64,000 nucleotides of DNA from an uncultured Lachnospiraceae bacterium. Its GTDB lineage: Bacteria > Bacillota > Clostridia > Lachnospirales > Lachnospiraceae. The notes under the pieces were generated by a model, which worked only from the letters and a program-made list of their open reading frames with translations, was not told the origin of the DNA and made no database searches. The position numbers and the translations under genes were made by a program. The stretch lies in contig CACZQN010000011.1 of NCBI GenBank assembly GCA_902783375.1, forward strand, positions 25,198 to 89,197, written 5' to 3'. Positions 8,223 to 16,479 of this stretch are shown one piece after another (the stretch's first letter is position 1; every line of letters begins with the position of its first letter).

Positions 8223-9104
8223 ATGAAAGTAGGAATTGGAACCTATTCTTTTGGCGGTATCGAGAGTTATCTTGGTCTCGGAGATACTTTGCTTGAGAAG
8301 TTTAAGAAGATTAAAGCACTTGGCTTTGATACCGTTGAGCTGCTGCCGGTTGATCTGGACAACGATCTCGATGATATCAAGAAGTGGCTTGAGGAGACCG
8401 GTCTTGAGGTAACCTCCATCCATGCTGAGCCGAGCGAAGATGTCATCAAGAAGATGGCTTATCTGGGTGGCAAGGCTGTCATCTGGGCTTCCACCCCGTT
8501 CAACTCCAAGGCTGAGGCTGAGGAAGTTGCTGCATTCCTGGAGAAGATGGCTGAGTTCGCTGAGCCGTACGGCATCAAGATCGGCTATCACAACCACAGC
8601 CAGGAGTTCTATTTCACAGAAGGAAAGACACTCGAGGAGCATCTGCTGGACGCAGGCAGCAAGTTCTATATCCAGCTTGACTGCGGCTGGGCACAGAACG
8701 GCGGTATGTATCCTCCGTACTTCATCCGCAAATATAAGAACCGTGTCGTTGCCATCCATGTCAAAGAGAACAGCAAGGTCGTAGGACCTGGCCCGAAGCC
8801 GGCTTCCCGCCATGCTGACCGCCCGATGGGCAATCCGTTCGGCAATGTCAAGGAGATGTCCCTTGAGCAGCGTCAGGCTATGCTTGCTGAATTCAACAAG
8901 CGTTCCGCTGCCGGTGCTGACCGCTTCAAGGTACAGTGCAAGATGGGCGCTCCGGAATCCAACATCAACTGGCAGGACATCAAGGATGCCCTCGACGAGC
9001 AGGATTTCGAGGCATTCTGGGTTGTTGAGCGTGAAGGCTTCTACGATGAGCACGACAAGTGCCTCGCAGAGGACTGCGCATACCTTCATGCAAACGTGAA
9101 ATAA
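8223..9104 (+). CDS. Sugar phosphate isomerase/epimerase-family TIM-barrel protein
   Basis: A 293-residue AP-endonuclease-2-type TIM barrel. The likely metal site is spread over GYHNHSQEF (H123, H125), QLDCGWA (D153), AIHVKEN (H179) and WVVEREG. Members isomerise, epimerise, dehydrate or cleave keto-sugars; the exact reaction cannot be assigned. The start at 8223 gives the usual N-terminus MKVGIGTYSFGG with GAGGG upstream; an ATG 27 bases earlier only adds a non-homologous tail. It is a single-gene unit with its own promoter and cre site, and its codon choice is strongly biased, which suggests high expression when sugar repression is lifted. Confidence 0.88.
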   Translation: MKVGIGTYSFGGIESYLGLGDTLLEKFKKIKALGFDTVELLPVDLDNDLDDIKKWLEETGLEVTSIHAEPSEDVIKKMAYLGGKAVIWASTPFNSKAEAEEVAAFLEKMAEFAEPYGIKIGYHNHSQEFYFTEGKTLEEHLLDAGSKFYIQLDCGWAQNGGMYPPYFIRKYKNRVVAIHVKENSKVVGPGPKPASRHADRPMGNPFGNVKEMSLEQRQAMLAEFNKRSAAGADRFKVQCKMGAPESNINWQDIKDALDEQDFEAFWVVEREGFYDEHDKCLAEDCAYLHANVK

Positions 9105-9126
9105 ATCAGGACCGATATATCTTCGG

Positions 9127-9169
9127 GGCTCAAATGGGGGGGAAGCTTGCTTTCGAATCCATTTGAGCC
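9127..9169 (+). terminator. Stem-loop after the isomerase gene
   Basis: GGCTCAAATGG (9127-9137) pairs perfectly with CCATTTGAGCC (9159-9169); the 21-base loop contains AAGCTTGCTTTC. There is no long T run, so termination is probable rather than certain. Confidence 0.5.
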
Positions 9170-9222
9170 TCCGATCATTTACCGGCCGGATGTGGTCGGT
9201 GCCACAGAAAGGAACACCTCTG

Positions 9223-9390
9223 ATGTGTGAAGAATGTGCTTACTATGTCTATGACGAAGAGGAAGAAATCTACTACTGCGATATGGATCTGGATGAGGAT
9301 GAGATGTATCGCTTCATGACTGCTACCGTCCGCTCCTGCCCATATTATCAGAACGGGGATGAGTACCGGGTCGTCCTGCATCAGATGTGA
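9223..9390 (+). CDS. Small acidic Cys-containing protein (DUF6472-like)
   Basis: A 55-residue protein beginning MCEECAYYVYDEEEEIYYC with CxxC near the N-terminus, a third Cys, an acidic run, the block DLDEDEMYRFMT, and SCPYYQ near the end. Clostridial genomes carry very similar short proteins of unknown role (DUF6472-like, from memory). The four Cys (C2, C5, C19, C41) could bind a metal. The ATG at 9223 has AGAAAGGA upstream. It is convergent with the AraC regulator gene 10 bases away and shows no operon partner. Confidence 0.8.
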   Translation: MCEECAYYVYDEEEEIYYCDMDLDEDEMYRFMTATVRSCPYYQNGDEYRVVLHQM

Positions 9391-9400
9391 TTCTGTTTTC

Positions 9401-10204
9401 TCATCTGGCTGCCATGTGCAGTTTCCGGTACCGCAGAGCCGGCATTCCGATCTCTTTCTTAAATGTTCTGCAGAAATAGTTATAATCATTAAACCCGACC
9501 ATTTCACTGATCTCCATGATCTTCAGATCCGTCTGGGCAAGAAGGAAACATGCCTTCTCCAGGCGGACTTTTTTGATGTATCTGGCGAACGGCATCTGGA
9601 CATACATATGGAACTGTTCATAGAGTGTCGTTTTGCTGATATTCAAAAATGTGGTGACTGTATCCACACTGAGATCCGTATCTGCATGATCATAAACAAA
9701 TTGATGAAAAAGATCAATATAGGTCTGAAACGTGTACTCCTTCAGGCCGTGGGCAACAATATACTCGGCCAGAACCGGGAGAAGTGACACTGCCGCCTGA
9801 AATCTTTCCTCTTTTTCTGAACCTTCTTCTCTCTCCGTATCCAGGACCAGGTAGCCTTGTGGAAGACCATCCCGCAGCATCGGTCCGACAGCAATCCGCC
9901 GGTCTTTTGTGACTACCTGTCCGCTTTCTTCACTTTCCCGCATCATCTGAAGATAGACTTCTGCAGCCTCTTCGTGATCTCTCTGCCAACGTTCCAGTTC
10001 AGCTTCTCCCTTTTCCGGAACTGCAATCACCGGCAGACTTTTCCCGATATAAAAGAGCACCGGAATACCGGTCAGTCTGTAGAACGGCTCCAGCACCTGA
10101 ATGATCGCGTCCCGGATGTAAGTCTCGCCAGGTCCTGTCTGCCCTGCGGCAGGTATCCGCCCGGCAGACTTCATTCCATCCTTCTTCATCCAATTATTCT
10201 CCAC
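9401..10204 (-). CDS. AraC-family transcriptional regulator, GTG start
   Basis: A 267-residue regulator. The C-terminal 100 residues hold two helix-turn-helix units (LSVDTVTTFLNISKTTLYEQF; ISEMVGFNDYNYFCRTFKKEIG) typical of AraC DNA-binding domains. The N-terminal part (FYRLTGIPVLFYIGKSLPVIAVPEKG) looks like a PocR-type ligand sensor. The start is taken as the GTG at 10204 because GGAGG lies six bases upstream; the frame is open further but without a ribosome site. It is divergent from the hydrolase-symporter-esterase operon and is its most likely regulator. Confidence 0.87.
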   Translation of the reverse strand: MENNWMKKDGMKSAGRIPAAGQTGPGETYIRDAIIQVLEPFYRLTGIPVLFYIGKSLPVIAVPEKGEAELERWQRDHEEAAEVYLQMMRESEESGQVVTKDRRIAVGPMLRDGLPQGYLVLDTEREEGSEKEERFQAAVSLLPVLAEYIVAHGLKEYTFQTYIDLFHQFVYDHADTDLSVDTVTTFLNISKTTLYEQFHMYVQMPFARYIKKVRLEKACFLLAQTDLKIMEISEMVGFNDYNYFCRTFKKEIGMPALRYRKLHMAAR

Positions 10205-10224
10205 ATGATACCTCCATCTGAATA

Positions 10225-10261
10225 CTGTAAAAAAAGAAATCAAGCGTGGAAGATTTTACAG
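10225..10261. promoter_or_regulatory. Inverted repeat between AraC regulator and hydrolase operon
   Basis: CTGTAAAA (10225-10232) and TTTTACAG (10254-10261) form an 8-bp inverted repeat in the divergent control region. A TATACT (10302-10307) before the hydrolase has no good -35, as expected of an activated promoter. Confidence 0.35.
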
Positions 10262-10340
10262 TTTTATGAAACGATTGTACTATTTTTTGTTTTTTTCCGC
10301 AAGTATACTATTACCAAAAGTGAAGAAGGAGTTTACAGAT

Positions 10341-12431
10341 ATGGGTGCAGAAAAAGATCTCTACAGACCGGAAGAAGACCTTCGTTTCGATGATCCTTAT
10401 GAGGACATCTCCGAAGACCGCGTGCGAAATCTTCCTGACGGGACACAGATCCCCTATCACTATATCCACGGTGGATTCCGGAAGATGAAGGTAAAATTCA
10501 GTCTCTGCCTGCCGGAGAAGGATGTATTTGCAGGCAGGTTCTTCCAGAATATCTCTCCTTTCCCGGGGCCGGATGAGGAGATGGCTTCGCTGCAGCTGAC
10601 CGGAGATGACGACTGGGTCGGATTCGCCCTGAAATACCATGCAGCTTTCGTTGAAAGCAACATGGGCTCCACCGCAGCTTTCGGACCGAAGGAAGACGAT
10701 ACGATTGTCTGGAAATCCAGTGCGCAGGTTGCCCTGTATGCAAAGAAGCGGATCATGGAATACTATGGCTGCCCTTCCCCCATTGCAGTGATCTATGGTG
10801 GAAGCGGCGGTGGATATAAGACCATGGCCTGCATTGAGAATGTGGACGGTGTCTGGGACGGGGCTGTCCCTTACGTCATCGGTTCTCCTGCTTCTCTCCC
10901 GAACACCATCACCATGCATGTGCAGGGTCTCCGTGTTCTCAGAAACTGTCTCGGGAAGATCACCGAGAATCTGGATGCCGGTGGATCAGGCAATATGTAT
11001 GACGGCCTGAACGAAGATGAACAGAAGATGCTCCGCGAGATGACCCGCATGGGATATCCGCCGCGGGCGTGGTACCTGGCAGCCTGGGGCATGGACAACG
11101 ATGGTTCTCTTCCGGTCCTGATGCCGGGTGTCAAGAGAAGTGATCCGGAGTATTTCAAAGAATTCTGGGAAACACCCGGATATCTCGGTGCAGATCCCGC
11201 AAGCGATGTGACCCGTGACCGGATCCAGTTCCGAACCACCATCCGGTCTATCCATCTGCCCGGGGTGAAGGAACAGGCCACGGAATTTGATTCCAGAAAC
11301 GATGTGGACAATGCCTGGCAGAAGATGGTCTCCGACGGCGGTGACGGCTGGCTTGAATTGGAAGCCTTCCCGCAGAAGGATAATCTCTATCTGAACGGGA
11401 CCGAGATTCACATCGAAACCGGCGCTGCAGCCGGAACCGTTCTTGCACTTGGCAAGGCATTTCCGGAGCCGGAAGGAAACGGTGGTGCGATTACGATCGG
11501 CATGACTTTCGGTGCACCGGATGTGCGGGAAGTGTTCGGCAAGCTGGTCCCCGGAGACACGATTTTCCTCGACAACTCCGACTATCTTGCAGTACAGTCC
11601 TACTACCGTCACCAGGTACCGGCGGATCTCTCCTTCCATGCCTGGGATCAGTTCCGCAACCCGGATGGAACGCCGGCGATTCCACAGCGGAAAACCGTCA
11701 TGGGATATAGCTTTACAGGAACCGGAACGGTACAGGATGGGAACATCCACTGCAAGACGATTGTCGTCCAGTCCCTGATGGATGAGTCCACCTGCCCATG
11801 GTGCGGTGACTGGTACCGCCACAAGGTCCTGGATGCGAAGGGAAATGAAGACAACTTCCGGATCTACTATAACGACCGCTGTATGCACGGTCCGGTCGCC
11901 TTTCTTGAGAACAGCCAGGTGACCAATTATGGCGGCATTCTCCGCCAGACGCTCCTGGATGTTGCTGACTGGGCGCAGTTCGGTACGCTGCCGCGTGAAT
12001 CCACTTCTTATACCTACGACGATGGGCAGATTCTCGTTCCGGAAGATGCCGCAGCCCGCGGCGGTCTGCAGCAGAGCATCCGCTTTACCGCGAACGGAAG
12101 CGACTGCGCAGCTGTCAAGGTCGGGGAGCCGGTCCATTTTGCCGTCGATACGGTGCTCCCGGCAGGTTCCGGTGAGATTACTGCCGTCGACTACGACTTC
12201 ATTGAAAAGCGGGGTGCAGGGATCCCGGATATTTTCAGCACCGTCGGAACATTTACCAGGATTCAGGATGGTGCAAGGCATGGTGCAGCAGCTGCAATCA
12301 CGCATGTCTATGAGGAGCCGGGAACCTATTATGCTTCTGTCCGGGTCATGAGCCAGCGAAACGGCGACGCCTCAGAGAATTTCACGCAGATCCGCAACAT
12401 CGCAAGAGCGAAAATCATTGTCACAGCATAA
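10341..12431 (+). CDS. Large alpha/beta hydrolase (tannase-like) with C-terminal PKD-like domain
   Basis: A 696-residue protein with no signal peptide, so probably cytoplasmic. A nucleophile elbow GGSGGG appears in AVIYGGSGGGYKTMAC, an acid in QSLMDESTCPW, and a His in NDRCMHGPVAF, in the order Ser-Asp-His of an alpha/beta hydrolase; the layout recalls tannase and feruloyl esterase relatives. The last 110 residues (EPVHFAVDT to THVYEEPGTYYASVRV) form a PKD-like beta-sandwich. The start at 10341 (MGAEKDLYRPEEDL) is chosen over an upstream ATG because GAAGGAG precedes it. It is the first gene of an operon with a GPH symporter and a second esterase, which points to uptake and de-esterification of a plant-derived compound. 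The substrate is unknown. Confidence 0.7.
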   Translation: MGAEKDLYRPEEDLRFDDPYEDISEDRVRNLPDGTQIPYHYIHGGFRKMKVKFSLCLPEKDVFAGRFFQNISPFPGPDEEMASLQLTGDDDWVGFALKYHAAFVESNMGSTAAFGPKEDDTIVWKSSAQVALYAKKRIMEYYGCPSPIAVIYGGSGGGYKTMACIENVDGVWDGAVPYVIGSPASLPNTITMHVQGLRVLRNCLGKITENLDAGGSGNMYDGLNEDEQKMLREMTRMGYPPRAWYLAAWGMDNDGSLPVLMPGVKRSDPEYFKEFWETPGYLGADPASDVTRDRIQFRTTIRSIHLPGVKEQATEFDSRNDVDNAWQKMVSDGGDGWLELEAFPQKDNLYLNGTEIHIETGAAAGTVLALGKAFPEPEGNGGAITIGMTFGAPDVREVFGKLVPGDTIFLDNSDYLAVQSYYRHQVPADLSFHAWDQFRNPDGTPAIPQRKTVMGYSFTGTGTVQDGNIHCKTIVVQSLMDESTCPWCGDWYRHKVLDAKGNEDNFRIYYNDRCMHGPVAFLENSQVTNYGGILRQTLLDVADWAQFGTLPRESTSYTYDDGQILVPEDAAARGGLQQSIRFTANGSDCAAVKVGEPVHFAVDTVLPAGSGEITAVDYDFIEKRGAGIPDIFSTVGTFTRIQDGARHGAAAAITHVYEEPGTYYASVRVMSQRNGDASENFTQIRNIARAKIIVTA

Positions 12432-12451
12432 AAAGGAAATGGTAACAGAAA

Positions 12452-13867
12452 ATGTTTAGGAAAAAGGATAAGAAAGATAAAGCACCGGTAAAGAACAGTG
12501 CAAGAATCGGTGTGAAAAAGTTCTGGGCCTGGGAATCCAGAGAACTCTCGGATGCAGGCTTCATGTTTCTCGTCGGCTATATTGTCTTTTATTGTACGGA
12601 TGTTGTGCATGTCAACGCACTGCTGGTCGGAACGCTGATCGCGATTTCGAAGATCATTGACGGTGTGACGGATGTCATCTTCGGCTACATTGTTGACCGG
12701 ACGAACACAAAGATCGGCCGCGGCCGTCCGTATGACCTTTGCCTGATCGGTGCATGGATCTCGGCGGTCCTGCTCTTCTCCTGCCCTCAGGGATTCTCCG
12801 AGACTGCAAGAATTGTCTGGATCGTGTTCTGGTACATCCTTGCCAATGCGGTTTTCTACACCTTCCTGAATGCCGGTGAGAAAATCTTTATGCTTCGTGC
12901 CTTCAACCATGACCAGCTGGTCCGGATGACCTCCCTCGGCAGTGTTGCCACCAGTCTTCTGGGTCTCTCCTGCGGTATTCTGATTCCGCAGCTGGTTGAG
13001 CGTTCCGGCAAGGATCCATTTGCATGGAGCCGGATGGCCATCATCCTCGGTATCGTCTACACAGCAATCGGCCTCTGTCGTTTCCTTTTCGTCAAGGAGA
13101 AAATGGATAACGAAGAAGATAATCTGATTGACGAAAAGAAAGAAGAAGAGAAACTGGAACTGAAGGAAGTCTTCCTGATGCTTCGGAAGAACAAGTACTG
13201 GGTGCTCTACTGCATCATTGCCCTGATCAGCAACATCGTTACCAATATGGGTGTCGGCGTTTACTACTTCGACAAGGTGCTCAACAACATCGGCGTACAG
13301 AGTATCTTTGCAGCTCTCTCCGCACTGGCGGTCTTTGCCCTTGTATTCCTGCCGCAGCTGATGAAGCGTTTTAATGTCCGTCAGATCCTGATGGGCGGCC
13401 TGCTGATCTCGATCGCTGCCAGCCTGATCAGCTTTATCTTCTACAGGAACATTCCGGTTCTTGTAGCCATGTATGTCATCAATATGGCTGCTACTGTTCC
13501 GGGTGTCTACGTGGTCAACCTGATTCTGTTTGACAACGCGATTTACAATGAATACCTCGGTCTGCACCGCATGGAAGGCAGTATGGGCAGCGTCAACGGT
13601 TTCATGAGAAGAGCCGGTGGTGCACTTGGTACTTTCCTGCTCGGCGTTGCGCTCACCGTCATCGGTTATGACAGCGAAGCTGCTACCATCAGCGCAGGCA
13701 CCATCATGGGTCTTCGGGTGATCATGTATGGACTTCCAATCCTGAGTGCTGCCGTCCAGCTTATCATCTGGAAGTTCTACGATCTTGAAGAGCGGATGCC
13801 GGAGATCAAAGATGCGCTTGCAAAACGCGGGACACCAGTCGAAGATGCCCCGGAAGAAATCATCTGA
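12452..13867 (+). CDS. GPH-family sugar:cation symporter
   Basis: A 471-residue membrane protein with twelve helices of the glycoside-pentoside-hexuronide symporter type. Conserved points are KIIDGVTDVIFGYIVDRTNTKIGRGRPY after helix 2 and the central helix-loop (DNEEDNLIDEKKEEEKLELKEVF) between halves. Such carriers take up glycosides, xylosides or uronides with Na+ or H+. It lies 20 bases after the large hydrolase and 24 bases before the esterase, so the three form one operon. The imported molecule is probably the substrate of the two hydrolases. Confidence 0.9.
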   Translation: MFRKKDKKDKAPVKNSARIGVKKFWAWESRELSDAGFMFLVGYIVFYCTDVVHVNALLVGTLIAISKIIDGVTDVIFGYIVDRTNTKIGRGRPYDLCLIGAWISAVLLFSCPQGFSETARIVWIVFWYILANAVFYTFLNAGEKIFMLRAFNHDQLVRMTSLGSVATSLLGLSCGILIPQLVERSGKDPFAWSRMAIILGIVYTAIGLCRFLFVKEKMDNEEDNLIDEKKEEEKLELKEVFLMLRKNKYWVLYCIIALISNIVTNMGVGVYYFDKVLNNIGVQSIFAALSALAVFALVFLPQLMKRFNVRQILMGGLLISIAASLISFIFYRNIPVLVAMYVINMAATVPGVYVVNLILFDNAIYNEYLGLHRMEGSMGSVNGFMRRAGGALGTFLLGVALTVIGYDSEAATISAGTIMGLRVIMYGLPILSAAVQLIIWKFYDLEERMPEIKDALAKRGTPVEDAPEEII

Positions 13868-13891
13868 TCCGCTGAAAGGAAGTATGCAGCA

Positions 13892-14704
13892 ATGAAAGAG
13901 ACCATCTCTGTCAGCCGGACCCATGAAGTTCTCTCCCTGATCACAGGGATTTCCTTTACAAATGTCCCGTCCTGGTATGGTGCAACCAGGCGGGATCTGA
14001 AGATGGATCTGATCGTGCCGAAGATCCGGGAGGGGCATCGTCCCCTTCCGGTGATTATCTGGATCTGCGGTGGTGCCTATATGGTCGTCGACCATTCCGT
14101 CTGGATTCCGGAGATGCTCCGCTTTGCAAGAGCCGGCTATGTGATCGCTTCCATCGAATACCGGACCAGCAATGAAGCCCAGTTCCCGGCTGCGCTCGAA
14201 GATTGTCAGGCTGCTGTCCGCTTTCTGAAGGAGCATGCCGGCGATTACGCCATTGATCCGGAACACATCTTTGTGATGGGTGAATCCGCAGGCGGCACCA
14301 TGGCAAGCCTCGTCGGTCTTACCCTGCCTCAGGACATCAGCGGCGTTGTCGACTTCTATGGGCTCTCCGATCTCACAGGCTTCACCGCGCTTGCACCGGG
14401 TAATCCTGCCGTACCGGACTGGACCGTTAAGGCCTTCCTCGGCGCGGCGTATACAGAAGAGGATGCCCGGAAAGCCAGTGCCGTCCACCTCGTTACGCCG
14501 GAGGCACCGCCCTTCCTGATCCTCCACGGGACGGAAGATGCACTGGTTCCGATCGCCCAGAGCGAGGCACTTTACGAGAAGCTTCTTGCAAATGGTGTAA
14601 GGGCTGATTTTCTCGCAGTTACCGGTGCAAATCACGGCGACGACCTCCTTTACCAGAATGACGTCATCGATCGGATTCTGGATTTTCTGAACAGCTGCCT
14701 GTAA
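13892..14704 (+). CDS. Alpha/beta hydrolase, esterase/lipase-like
   Basis: A 270-residue cytoplasmic esterase of the hormone-sensitive-lipase/acetyl-esterase type. The oxyanion region is PVIIWICGGAY (Cys replaces the usual His of HGGG), the nucleophile elbow is GESAGG, the acid lies in LHGTEDALV, and the His in GANHGDDLL. These give a complete Ser-Asp-His triad. AGGAAG precedes the ATG. As third gene of the AraC-controlled operon it likely removes acyl groups from the imported compound. Confidence 0.88.
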   Translation: MKETISVSRTHEVLSLITGISFTNVPSWYGATRRDLKMDLIVPKIREGHRPLPVIIWICGGAYMVVDHSVWIPEMLRFARAGYVIASIEYRTSNEAQFPAALEDCQAAVRFLKEHAGDYAIDPEHIFVMGESAGGTMASLVGLTLPQDISGVVDFYGLSDLTGFTALAPGNPAVPDWTVKAFLGAAYTEEDARKASAVHLVTPEAPPFLILHGTEDALVPIAQSEALYEKLLANGVRADFLAVTGANHGDDLLYQNDVIDRILDFLNSCL

Positions 14705-14720
14705 GGTGGCTGTTCTTTTT
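14690..14720 (+). terminator. Terminator of the hydrolase-symporter-esterase operon
   Basis: AACAGCTGCC (14690-14699) and GGTGGCTGTT (14705-14714) form a 10-bp stem with two G-U pairs, followed by CTTTTTCT; the stem overlaps the end of the esterase gene. Confidence 0.75.
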
Positions 14721-14737
14721 CTGTGGTGCTGATTTCG

Positions 14738-14766
14738 TTGACTTTTTCCCCTGTTCCAGTTAAACT
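14738..14766 (+). promoter_or_regulatory. Promoter of the YczE-YicC pair
   Basis: TTGACT (14738-14743), 17-base spacer, TAAACT (14761-14766). A leader hairpin AGCTGCAGC / GCTGCAGCT follows at 14783-14805. Confidence 0.65.
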
Positions 14767-14833
14767 ATTCATGAACTGCCAGAGCTGCAGCTTTCCGCTG
14801 CAGCTTCTATCTTCCGAAAAGGTTAAGTGAAAG

Positions 14834-15490
14834 ATGATCAAAGACTATTTTTCGAAGGAAAATATGCCGCGCCGTGTCTTCTGGATGTGCATCGGCATTC
14901 TGATCATGGGGCTCGGTGTGGGACTATTCAAGCTTGCGCTTCTGGGGAATGATCCCTCCACCGCTCTGGTGATCGCCATCGGTGACCGCATCGGAATCGA
15001 CTTCTCGATTGTCCTGATCGTGGTCAACTGCCTCTATTTCTTTGTGGAACTGGCCTTCGGCAGATCAATGATCGGGATCGGTACCATCATCAACTGGTTT
15101 TTCGTCGGTCCGATCGCGTCCGCGTTCACCAGAGTGGCAGGCCCGCTTCTCGGGACGCCGGAGACGCTGCTTCAGAAAATTCTTCTGATGGTTCCGGGGA
15201 TTCTGATCCTCAGTTTCTCCTGTGCACTCTACCAGACCGCGGATGTCGGGATCGCGCCCTATGATTCCCTTTCCCTGATGCTGGCGAAGAAGGTGAAACC
15301 GTCCTACTTCTGGTGCAGGATTTTCACCGATTCCATCTGCGTGATCATCGCATTTGCCCTCGGCGGCCTGATCGGACTGGGAACACTCGTGTGCGCACTG
15401 GGCCTCGGACCATTTATCACCATCTTTACAAACCATGCAGCAAAACAGCTGATCGGTGTATCCCATAAACAAGGAGGGGATCATGATTAA
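14834..15490 (+). CDS. YczE/YyaS-like integral membrane protein
   Basis: A 218-residue protein with five or six hydrophobic segments (IGILIMGLGVGLFKLALLG; FSIVLIVVNCLYFFVELAFG; GLGTLVCALGLGPFITIF). It matches the YczE/YitT-like group of small membrane proteins in Firmicutes, whose role is unclear. Conserved-looking stretches are GNDPSTAL and DVGIAPYDSLSLML. Its last codons overlap the ATG of yicC by 8 bases, so the two are translationally coupled. Confidence 0.82.
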   Translation: MIKDYFSKENMPRRVFWMCIGILIMGLGVGLFKLALLGNDPSTALVIAIGDRIGIDFSIVLIVVNCLYFFVELAFGRSMIGIGTIINWFFVGPIASAFTRVAGPLLGTPETLLQKILLMVPGILILSFSCALYQTADVGIAPYDSLSLMLAKKVKPSYFWCRIFTDSICVIIAFALGGLIGLGTLVCALGLGPFITIFTNHAAKQLIGVSHKQGGDHD

Positions 15491-16361
15491 GAGTATGACC
15501 GGCTATGGCCGCAGTGAAGTTGTTGTCGGAGACCGTCACTTTATAGTTGAGATGAAATCGGTGAACAACCGCTTTCTGGATTTCAACATCCGGATGCCGC
15601 AGGTGTTCAATCCTTTTGAATCACAGATCCGTGCAGAACTGAAGAAATTCATGGAACGTGGGAAGGTGGATATCTACATCTCCTACCGGAATCTCAGCGA
15701 ATCCCGGGTCCATGTCCGCTATGACAAGGCGCTCGCATCCGAGTATGTCAGAGAGCTTCGGGAAATGGCCTCGGACTTCGGTCTTGACGGCAGCATCTCC
15801 ATCTCCCTGCTGGCAGGATATCCGGATATCTTTGTCCTCGAAAGCGCCGAGGAAGATCCGTCTCTCCTCTGGGAGCCGCTTGCAAAGGCTCTGGATCAGG
15901 CATGTGAGCAGTTTGTTGCCGCCCGTGAAAAAGAGGGTGCCTTCCTGAAAGAAGACCTCACCGGGAAGCTGCAGGATATGCTCTCCCGTGTGGACTACCT
16001 CACAGGAAGGGCACCGGAAATTCTCACCGAGTACCGTACGCAGCTGCTGGAGAAGATGCAGGAACTTCTCTCTGAATCCGGCATCAACGAGGAACGGATT
16101 CTGCAGGAAGCAGCGATCTATGCTGACAGGACCTGCATCGATGAGGAGCTGACCCGGCTGAGGAGTCACATCACCGCCATGCAGGACACCTTCGCGCTCA
16201 CCGGCAGTATCGGGAAAAAGCTGGATTTTCTCGCCCAGGAGATGGGCCGCGAGTCGAACACGATCCTCTCGAAGACAGCGGATGTCGCTTCCAAGGAATG
16301 TGCGATCGACCTGAAGACAGAGGTCGAGAAAGTCCGCGAGCAGGTACAGAATATCGAGTAA
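15483..16361 (+). CDS. yicC: YicC-family endoribonuclease-like protein
   Basis: A 292-residue protein with the family's start MIKSMTGYGRSEV and the block EMKSVNNRFLDFNIRMP, and its end (KLDFLAQEMGRESNTILSK). E. coli YicC is an endoribonuclease acting on small RNAs; the Firmicutes proteins are less studied. AAGGAGG precedes the ATG at 15483, which supports this start over one 27 bases earlier. In many Firmicutes yicC precedes gmk and rpoZ, but here the next gene is on the other strand, so that link is lost. Confidence 0.93.
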   Translation: MIKSMTGYGRSEVVVGDRHFIVEMKSVNNRFLDFNIRMPQVFNPFESQIRAELKKFMERGKVDIYISYRNLSESRVHVRYDKALASEYVRELREMASDFGLDGSISISLLAGYPDIFVLESAEEDPSLLWEPLAKALDQACEQFVAAREKEGAFLKEDLTGKLQDMLSRVDYLTGRAPEILTEYRTQLLEKMQELLSESGINEERILQEAAIYADRTCIDEELTRLRSHITAMQDTFALTGSIGKKLDFLAQEMGRESNTILSKTADVASKECAIDLKTEVEKVREQVQNIE

Positions 16362-16381
16362 TTCATCAAGCGAAAAATAAT

Positions 16382-16434
16382 AGAGGGCTTATGAAACCAG
16401 TCTGATGAACCGGTCTCCATGGGCCCTCTTTTCA
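16382..16434 (+). terminator. Terminator between yicC and the lipoprotein gene
   Basis: AGAGGGC (16382-16388) pairs with GCCCTCT (16423-16429), with further pairing inside (ACCAG/CCGGT region), then TTTTCATGTTTCTCTTTTT. It ends yicC and may serve the convergent lipoprotein gene too. Confidence 0.7.
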
Positions 16435-16479
16435 TGTTTCTCTTTTTATGTCTTTCATTTCCTGTGCGCAGAACAGATC

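Noticed and set aside
12329..14635. 768-codon minus-strand open frame
   Set aside because: It is antisense to the symporter and esterase genes, has no ribosome site and reads as low-complexity His/Asp-rich sequence.
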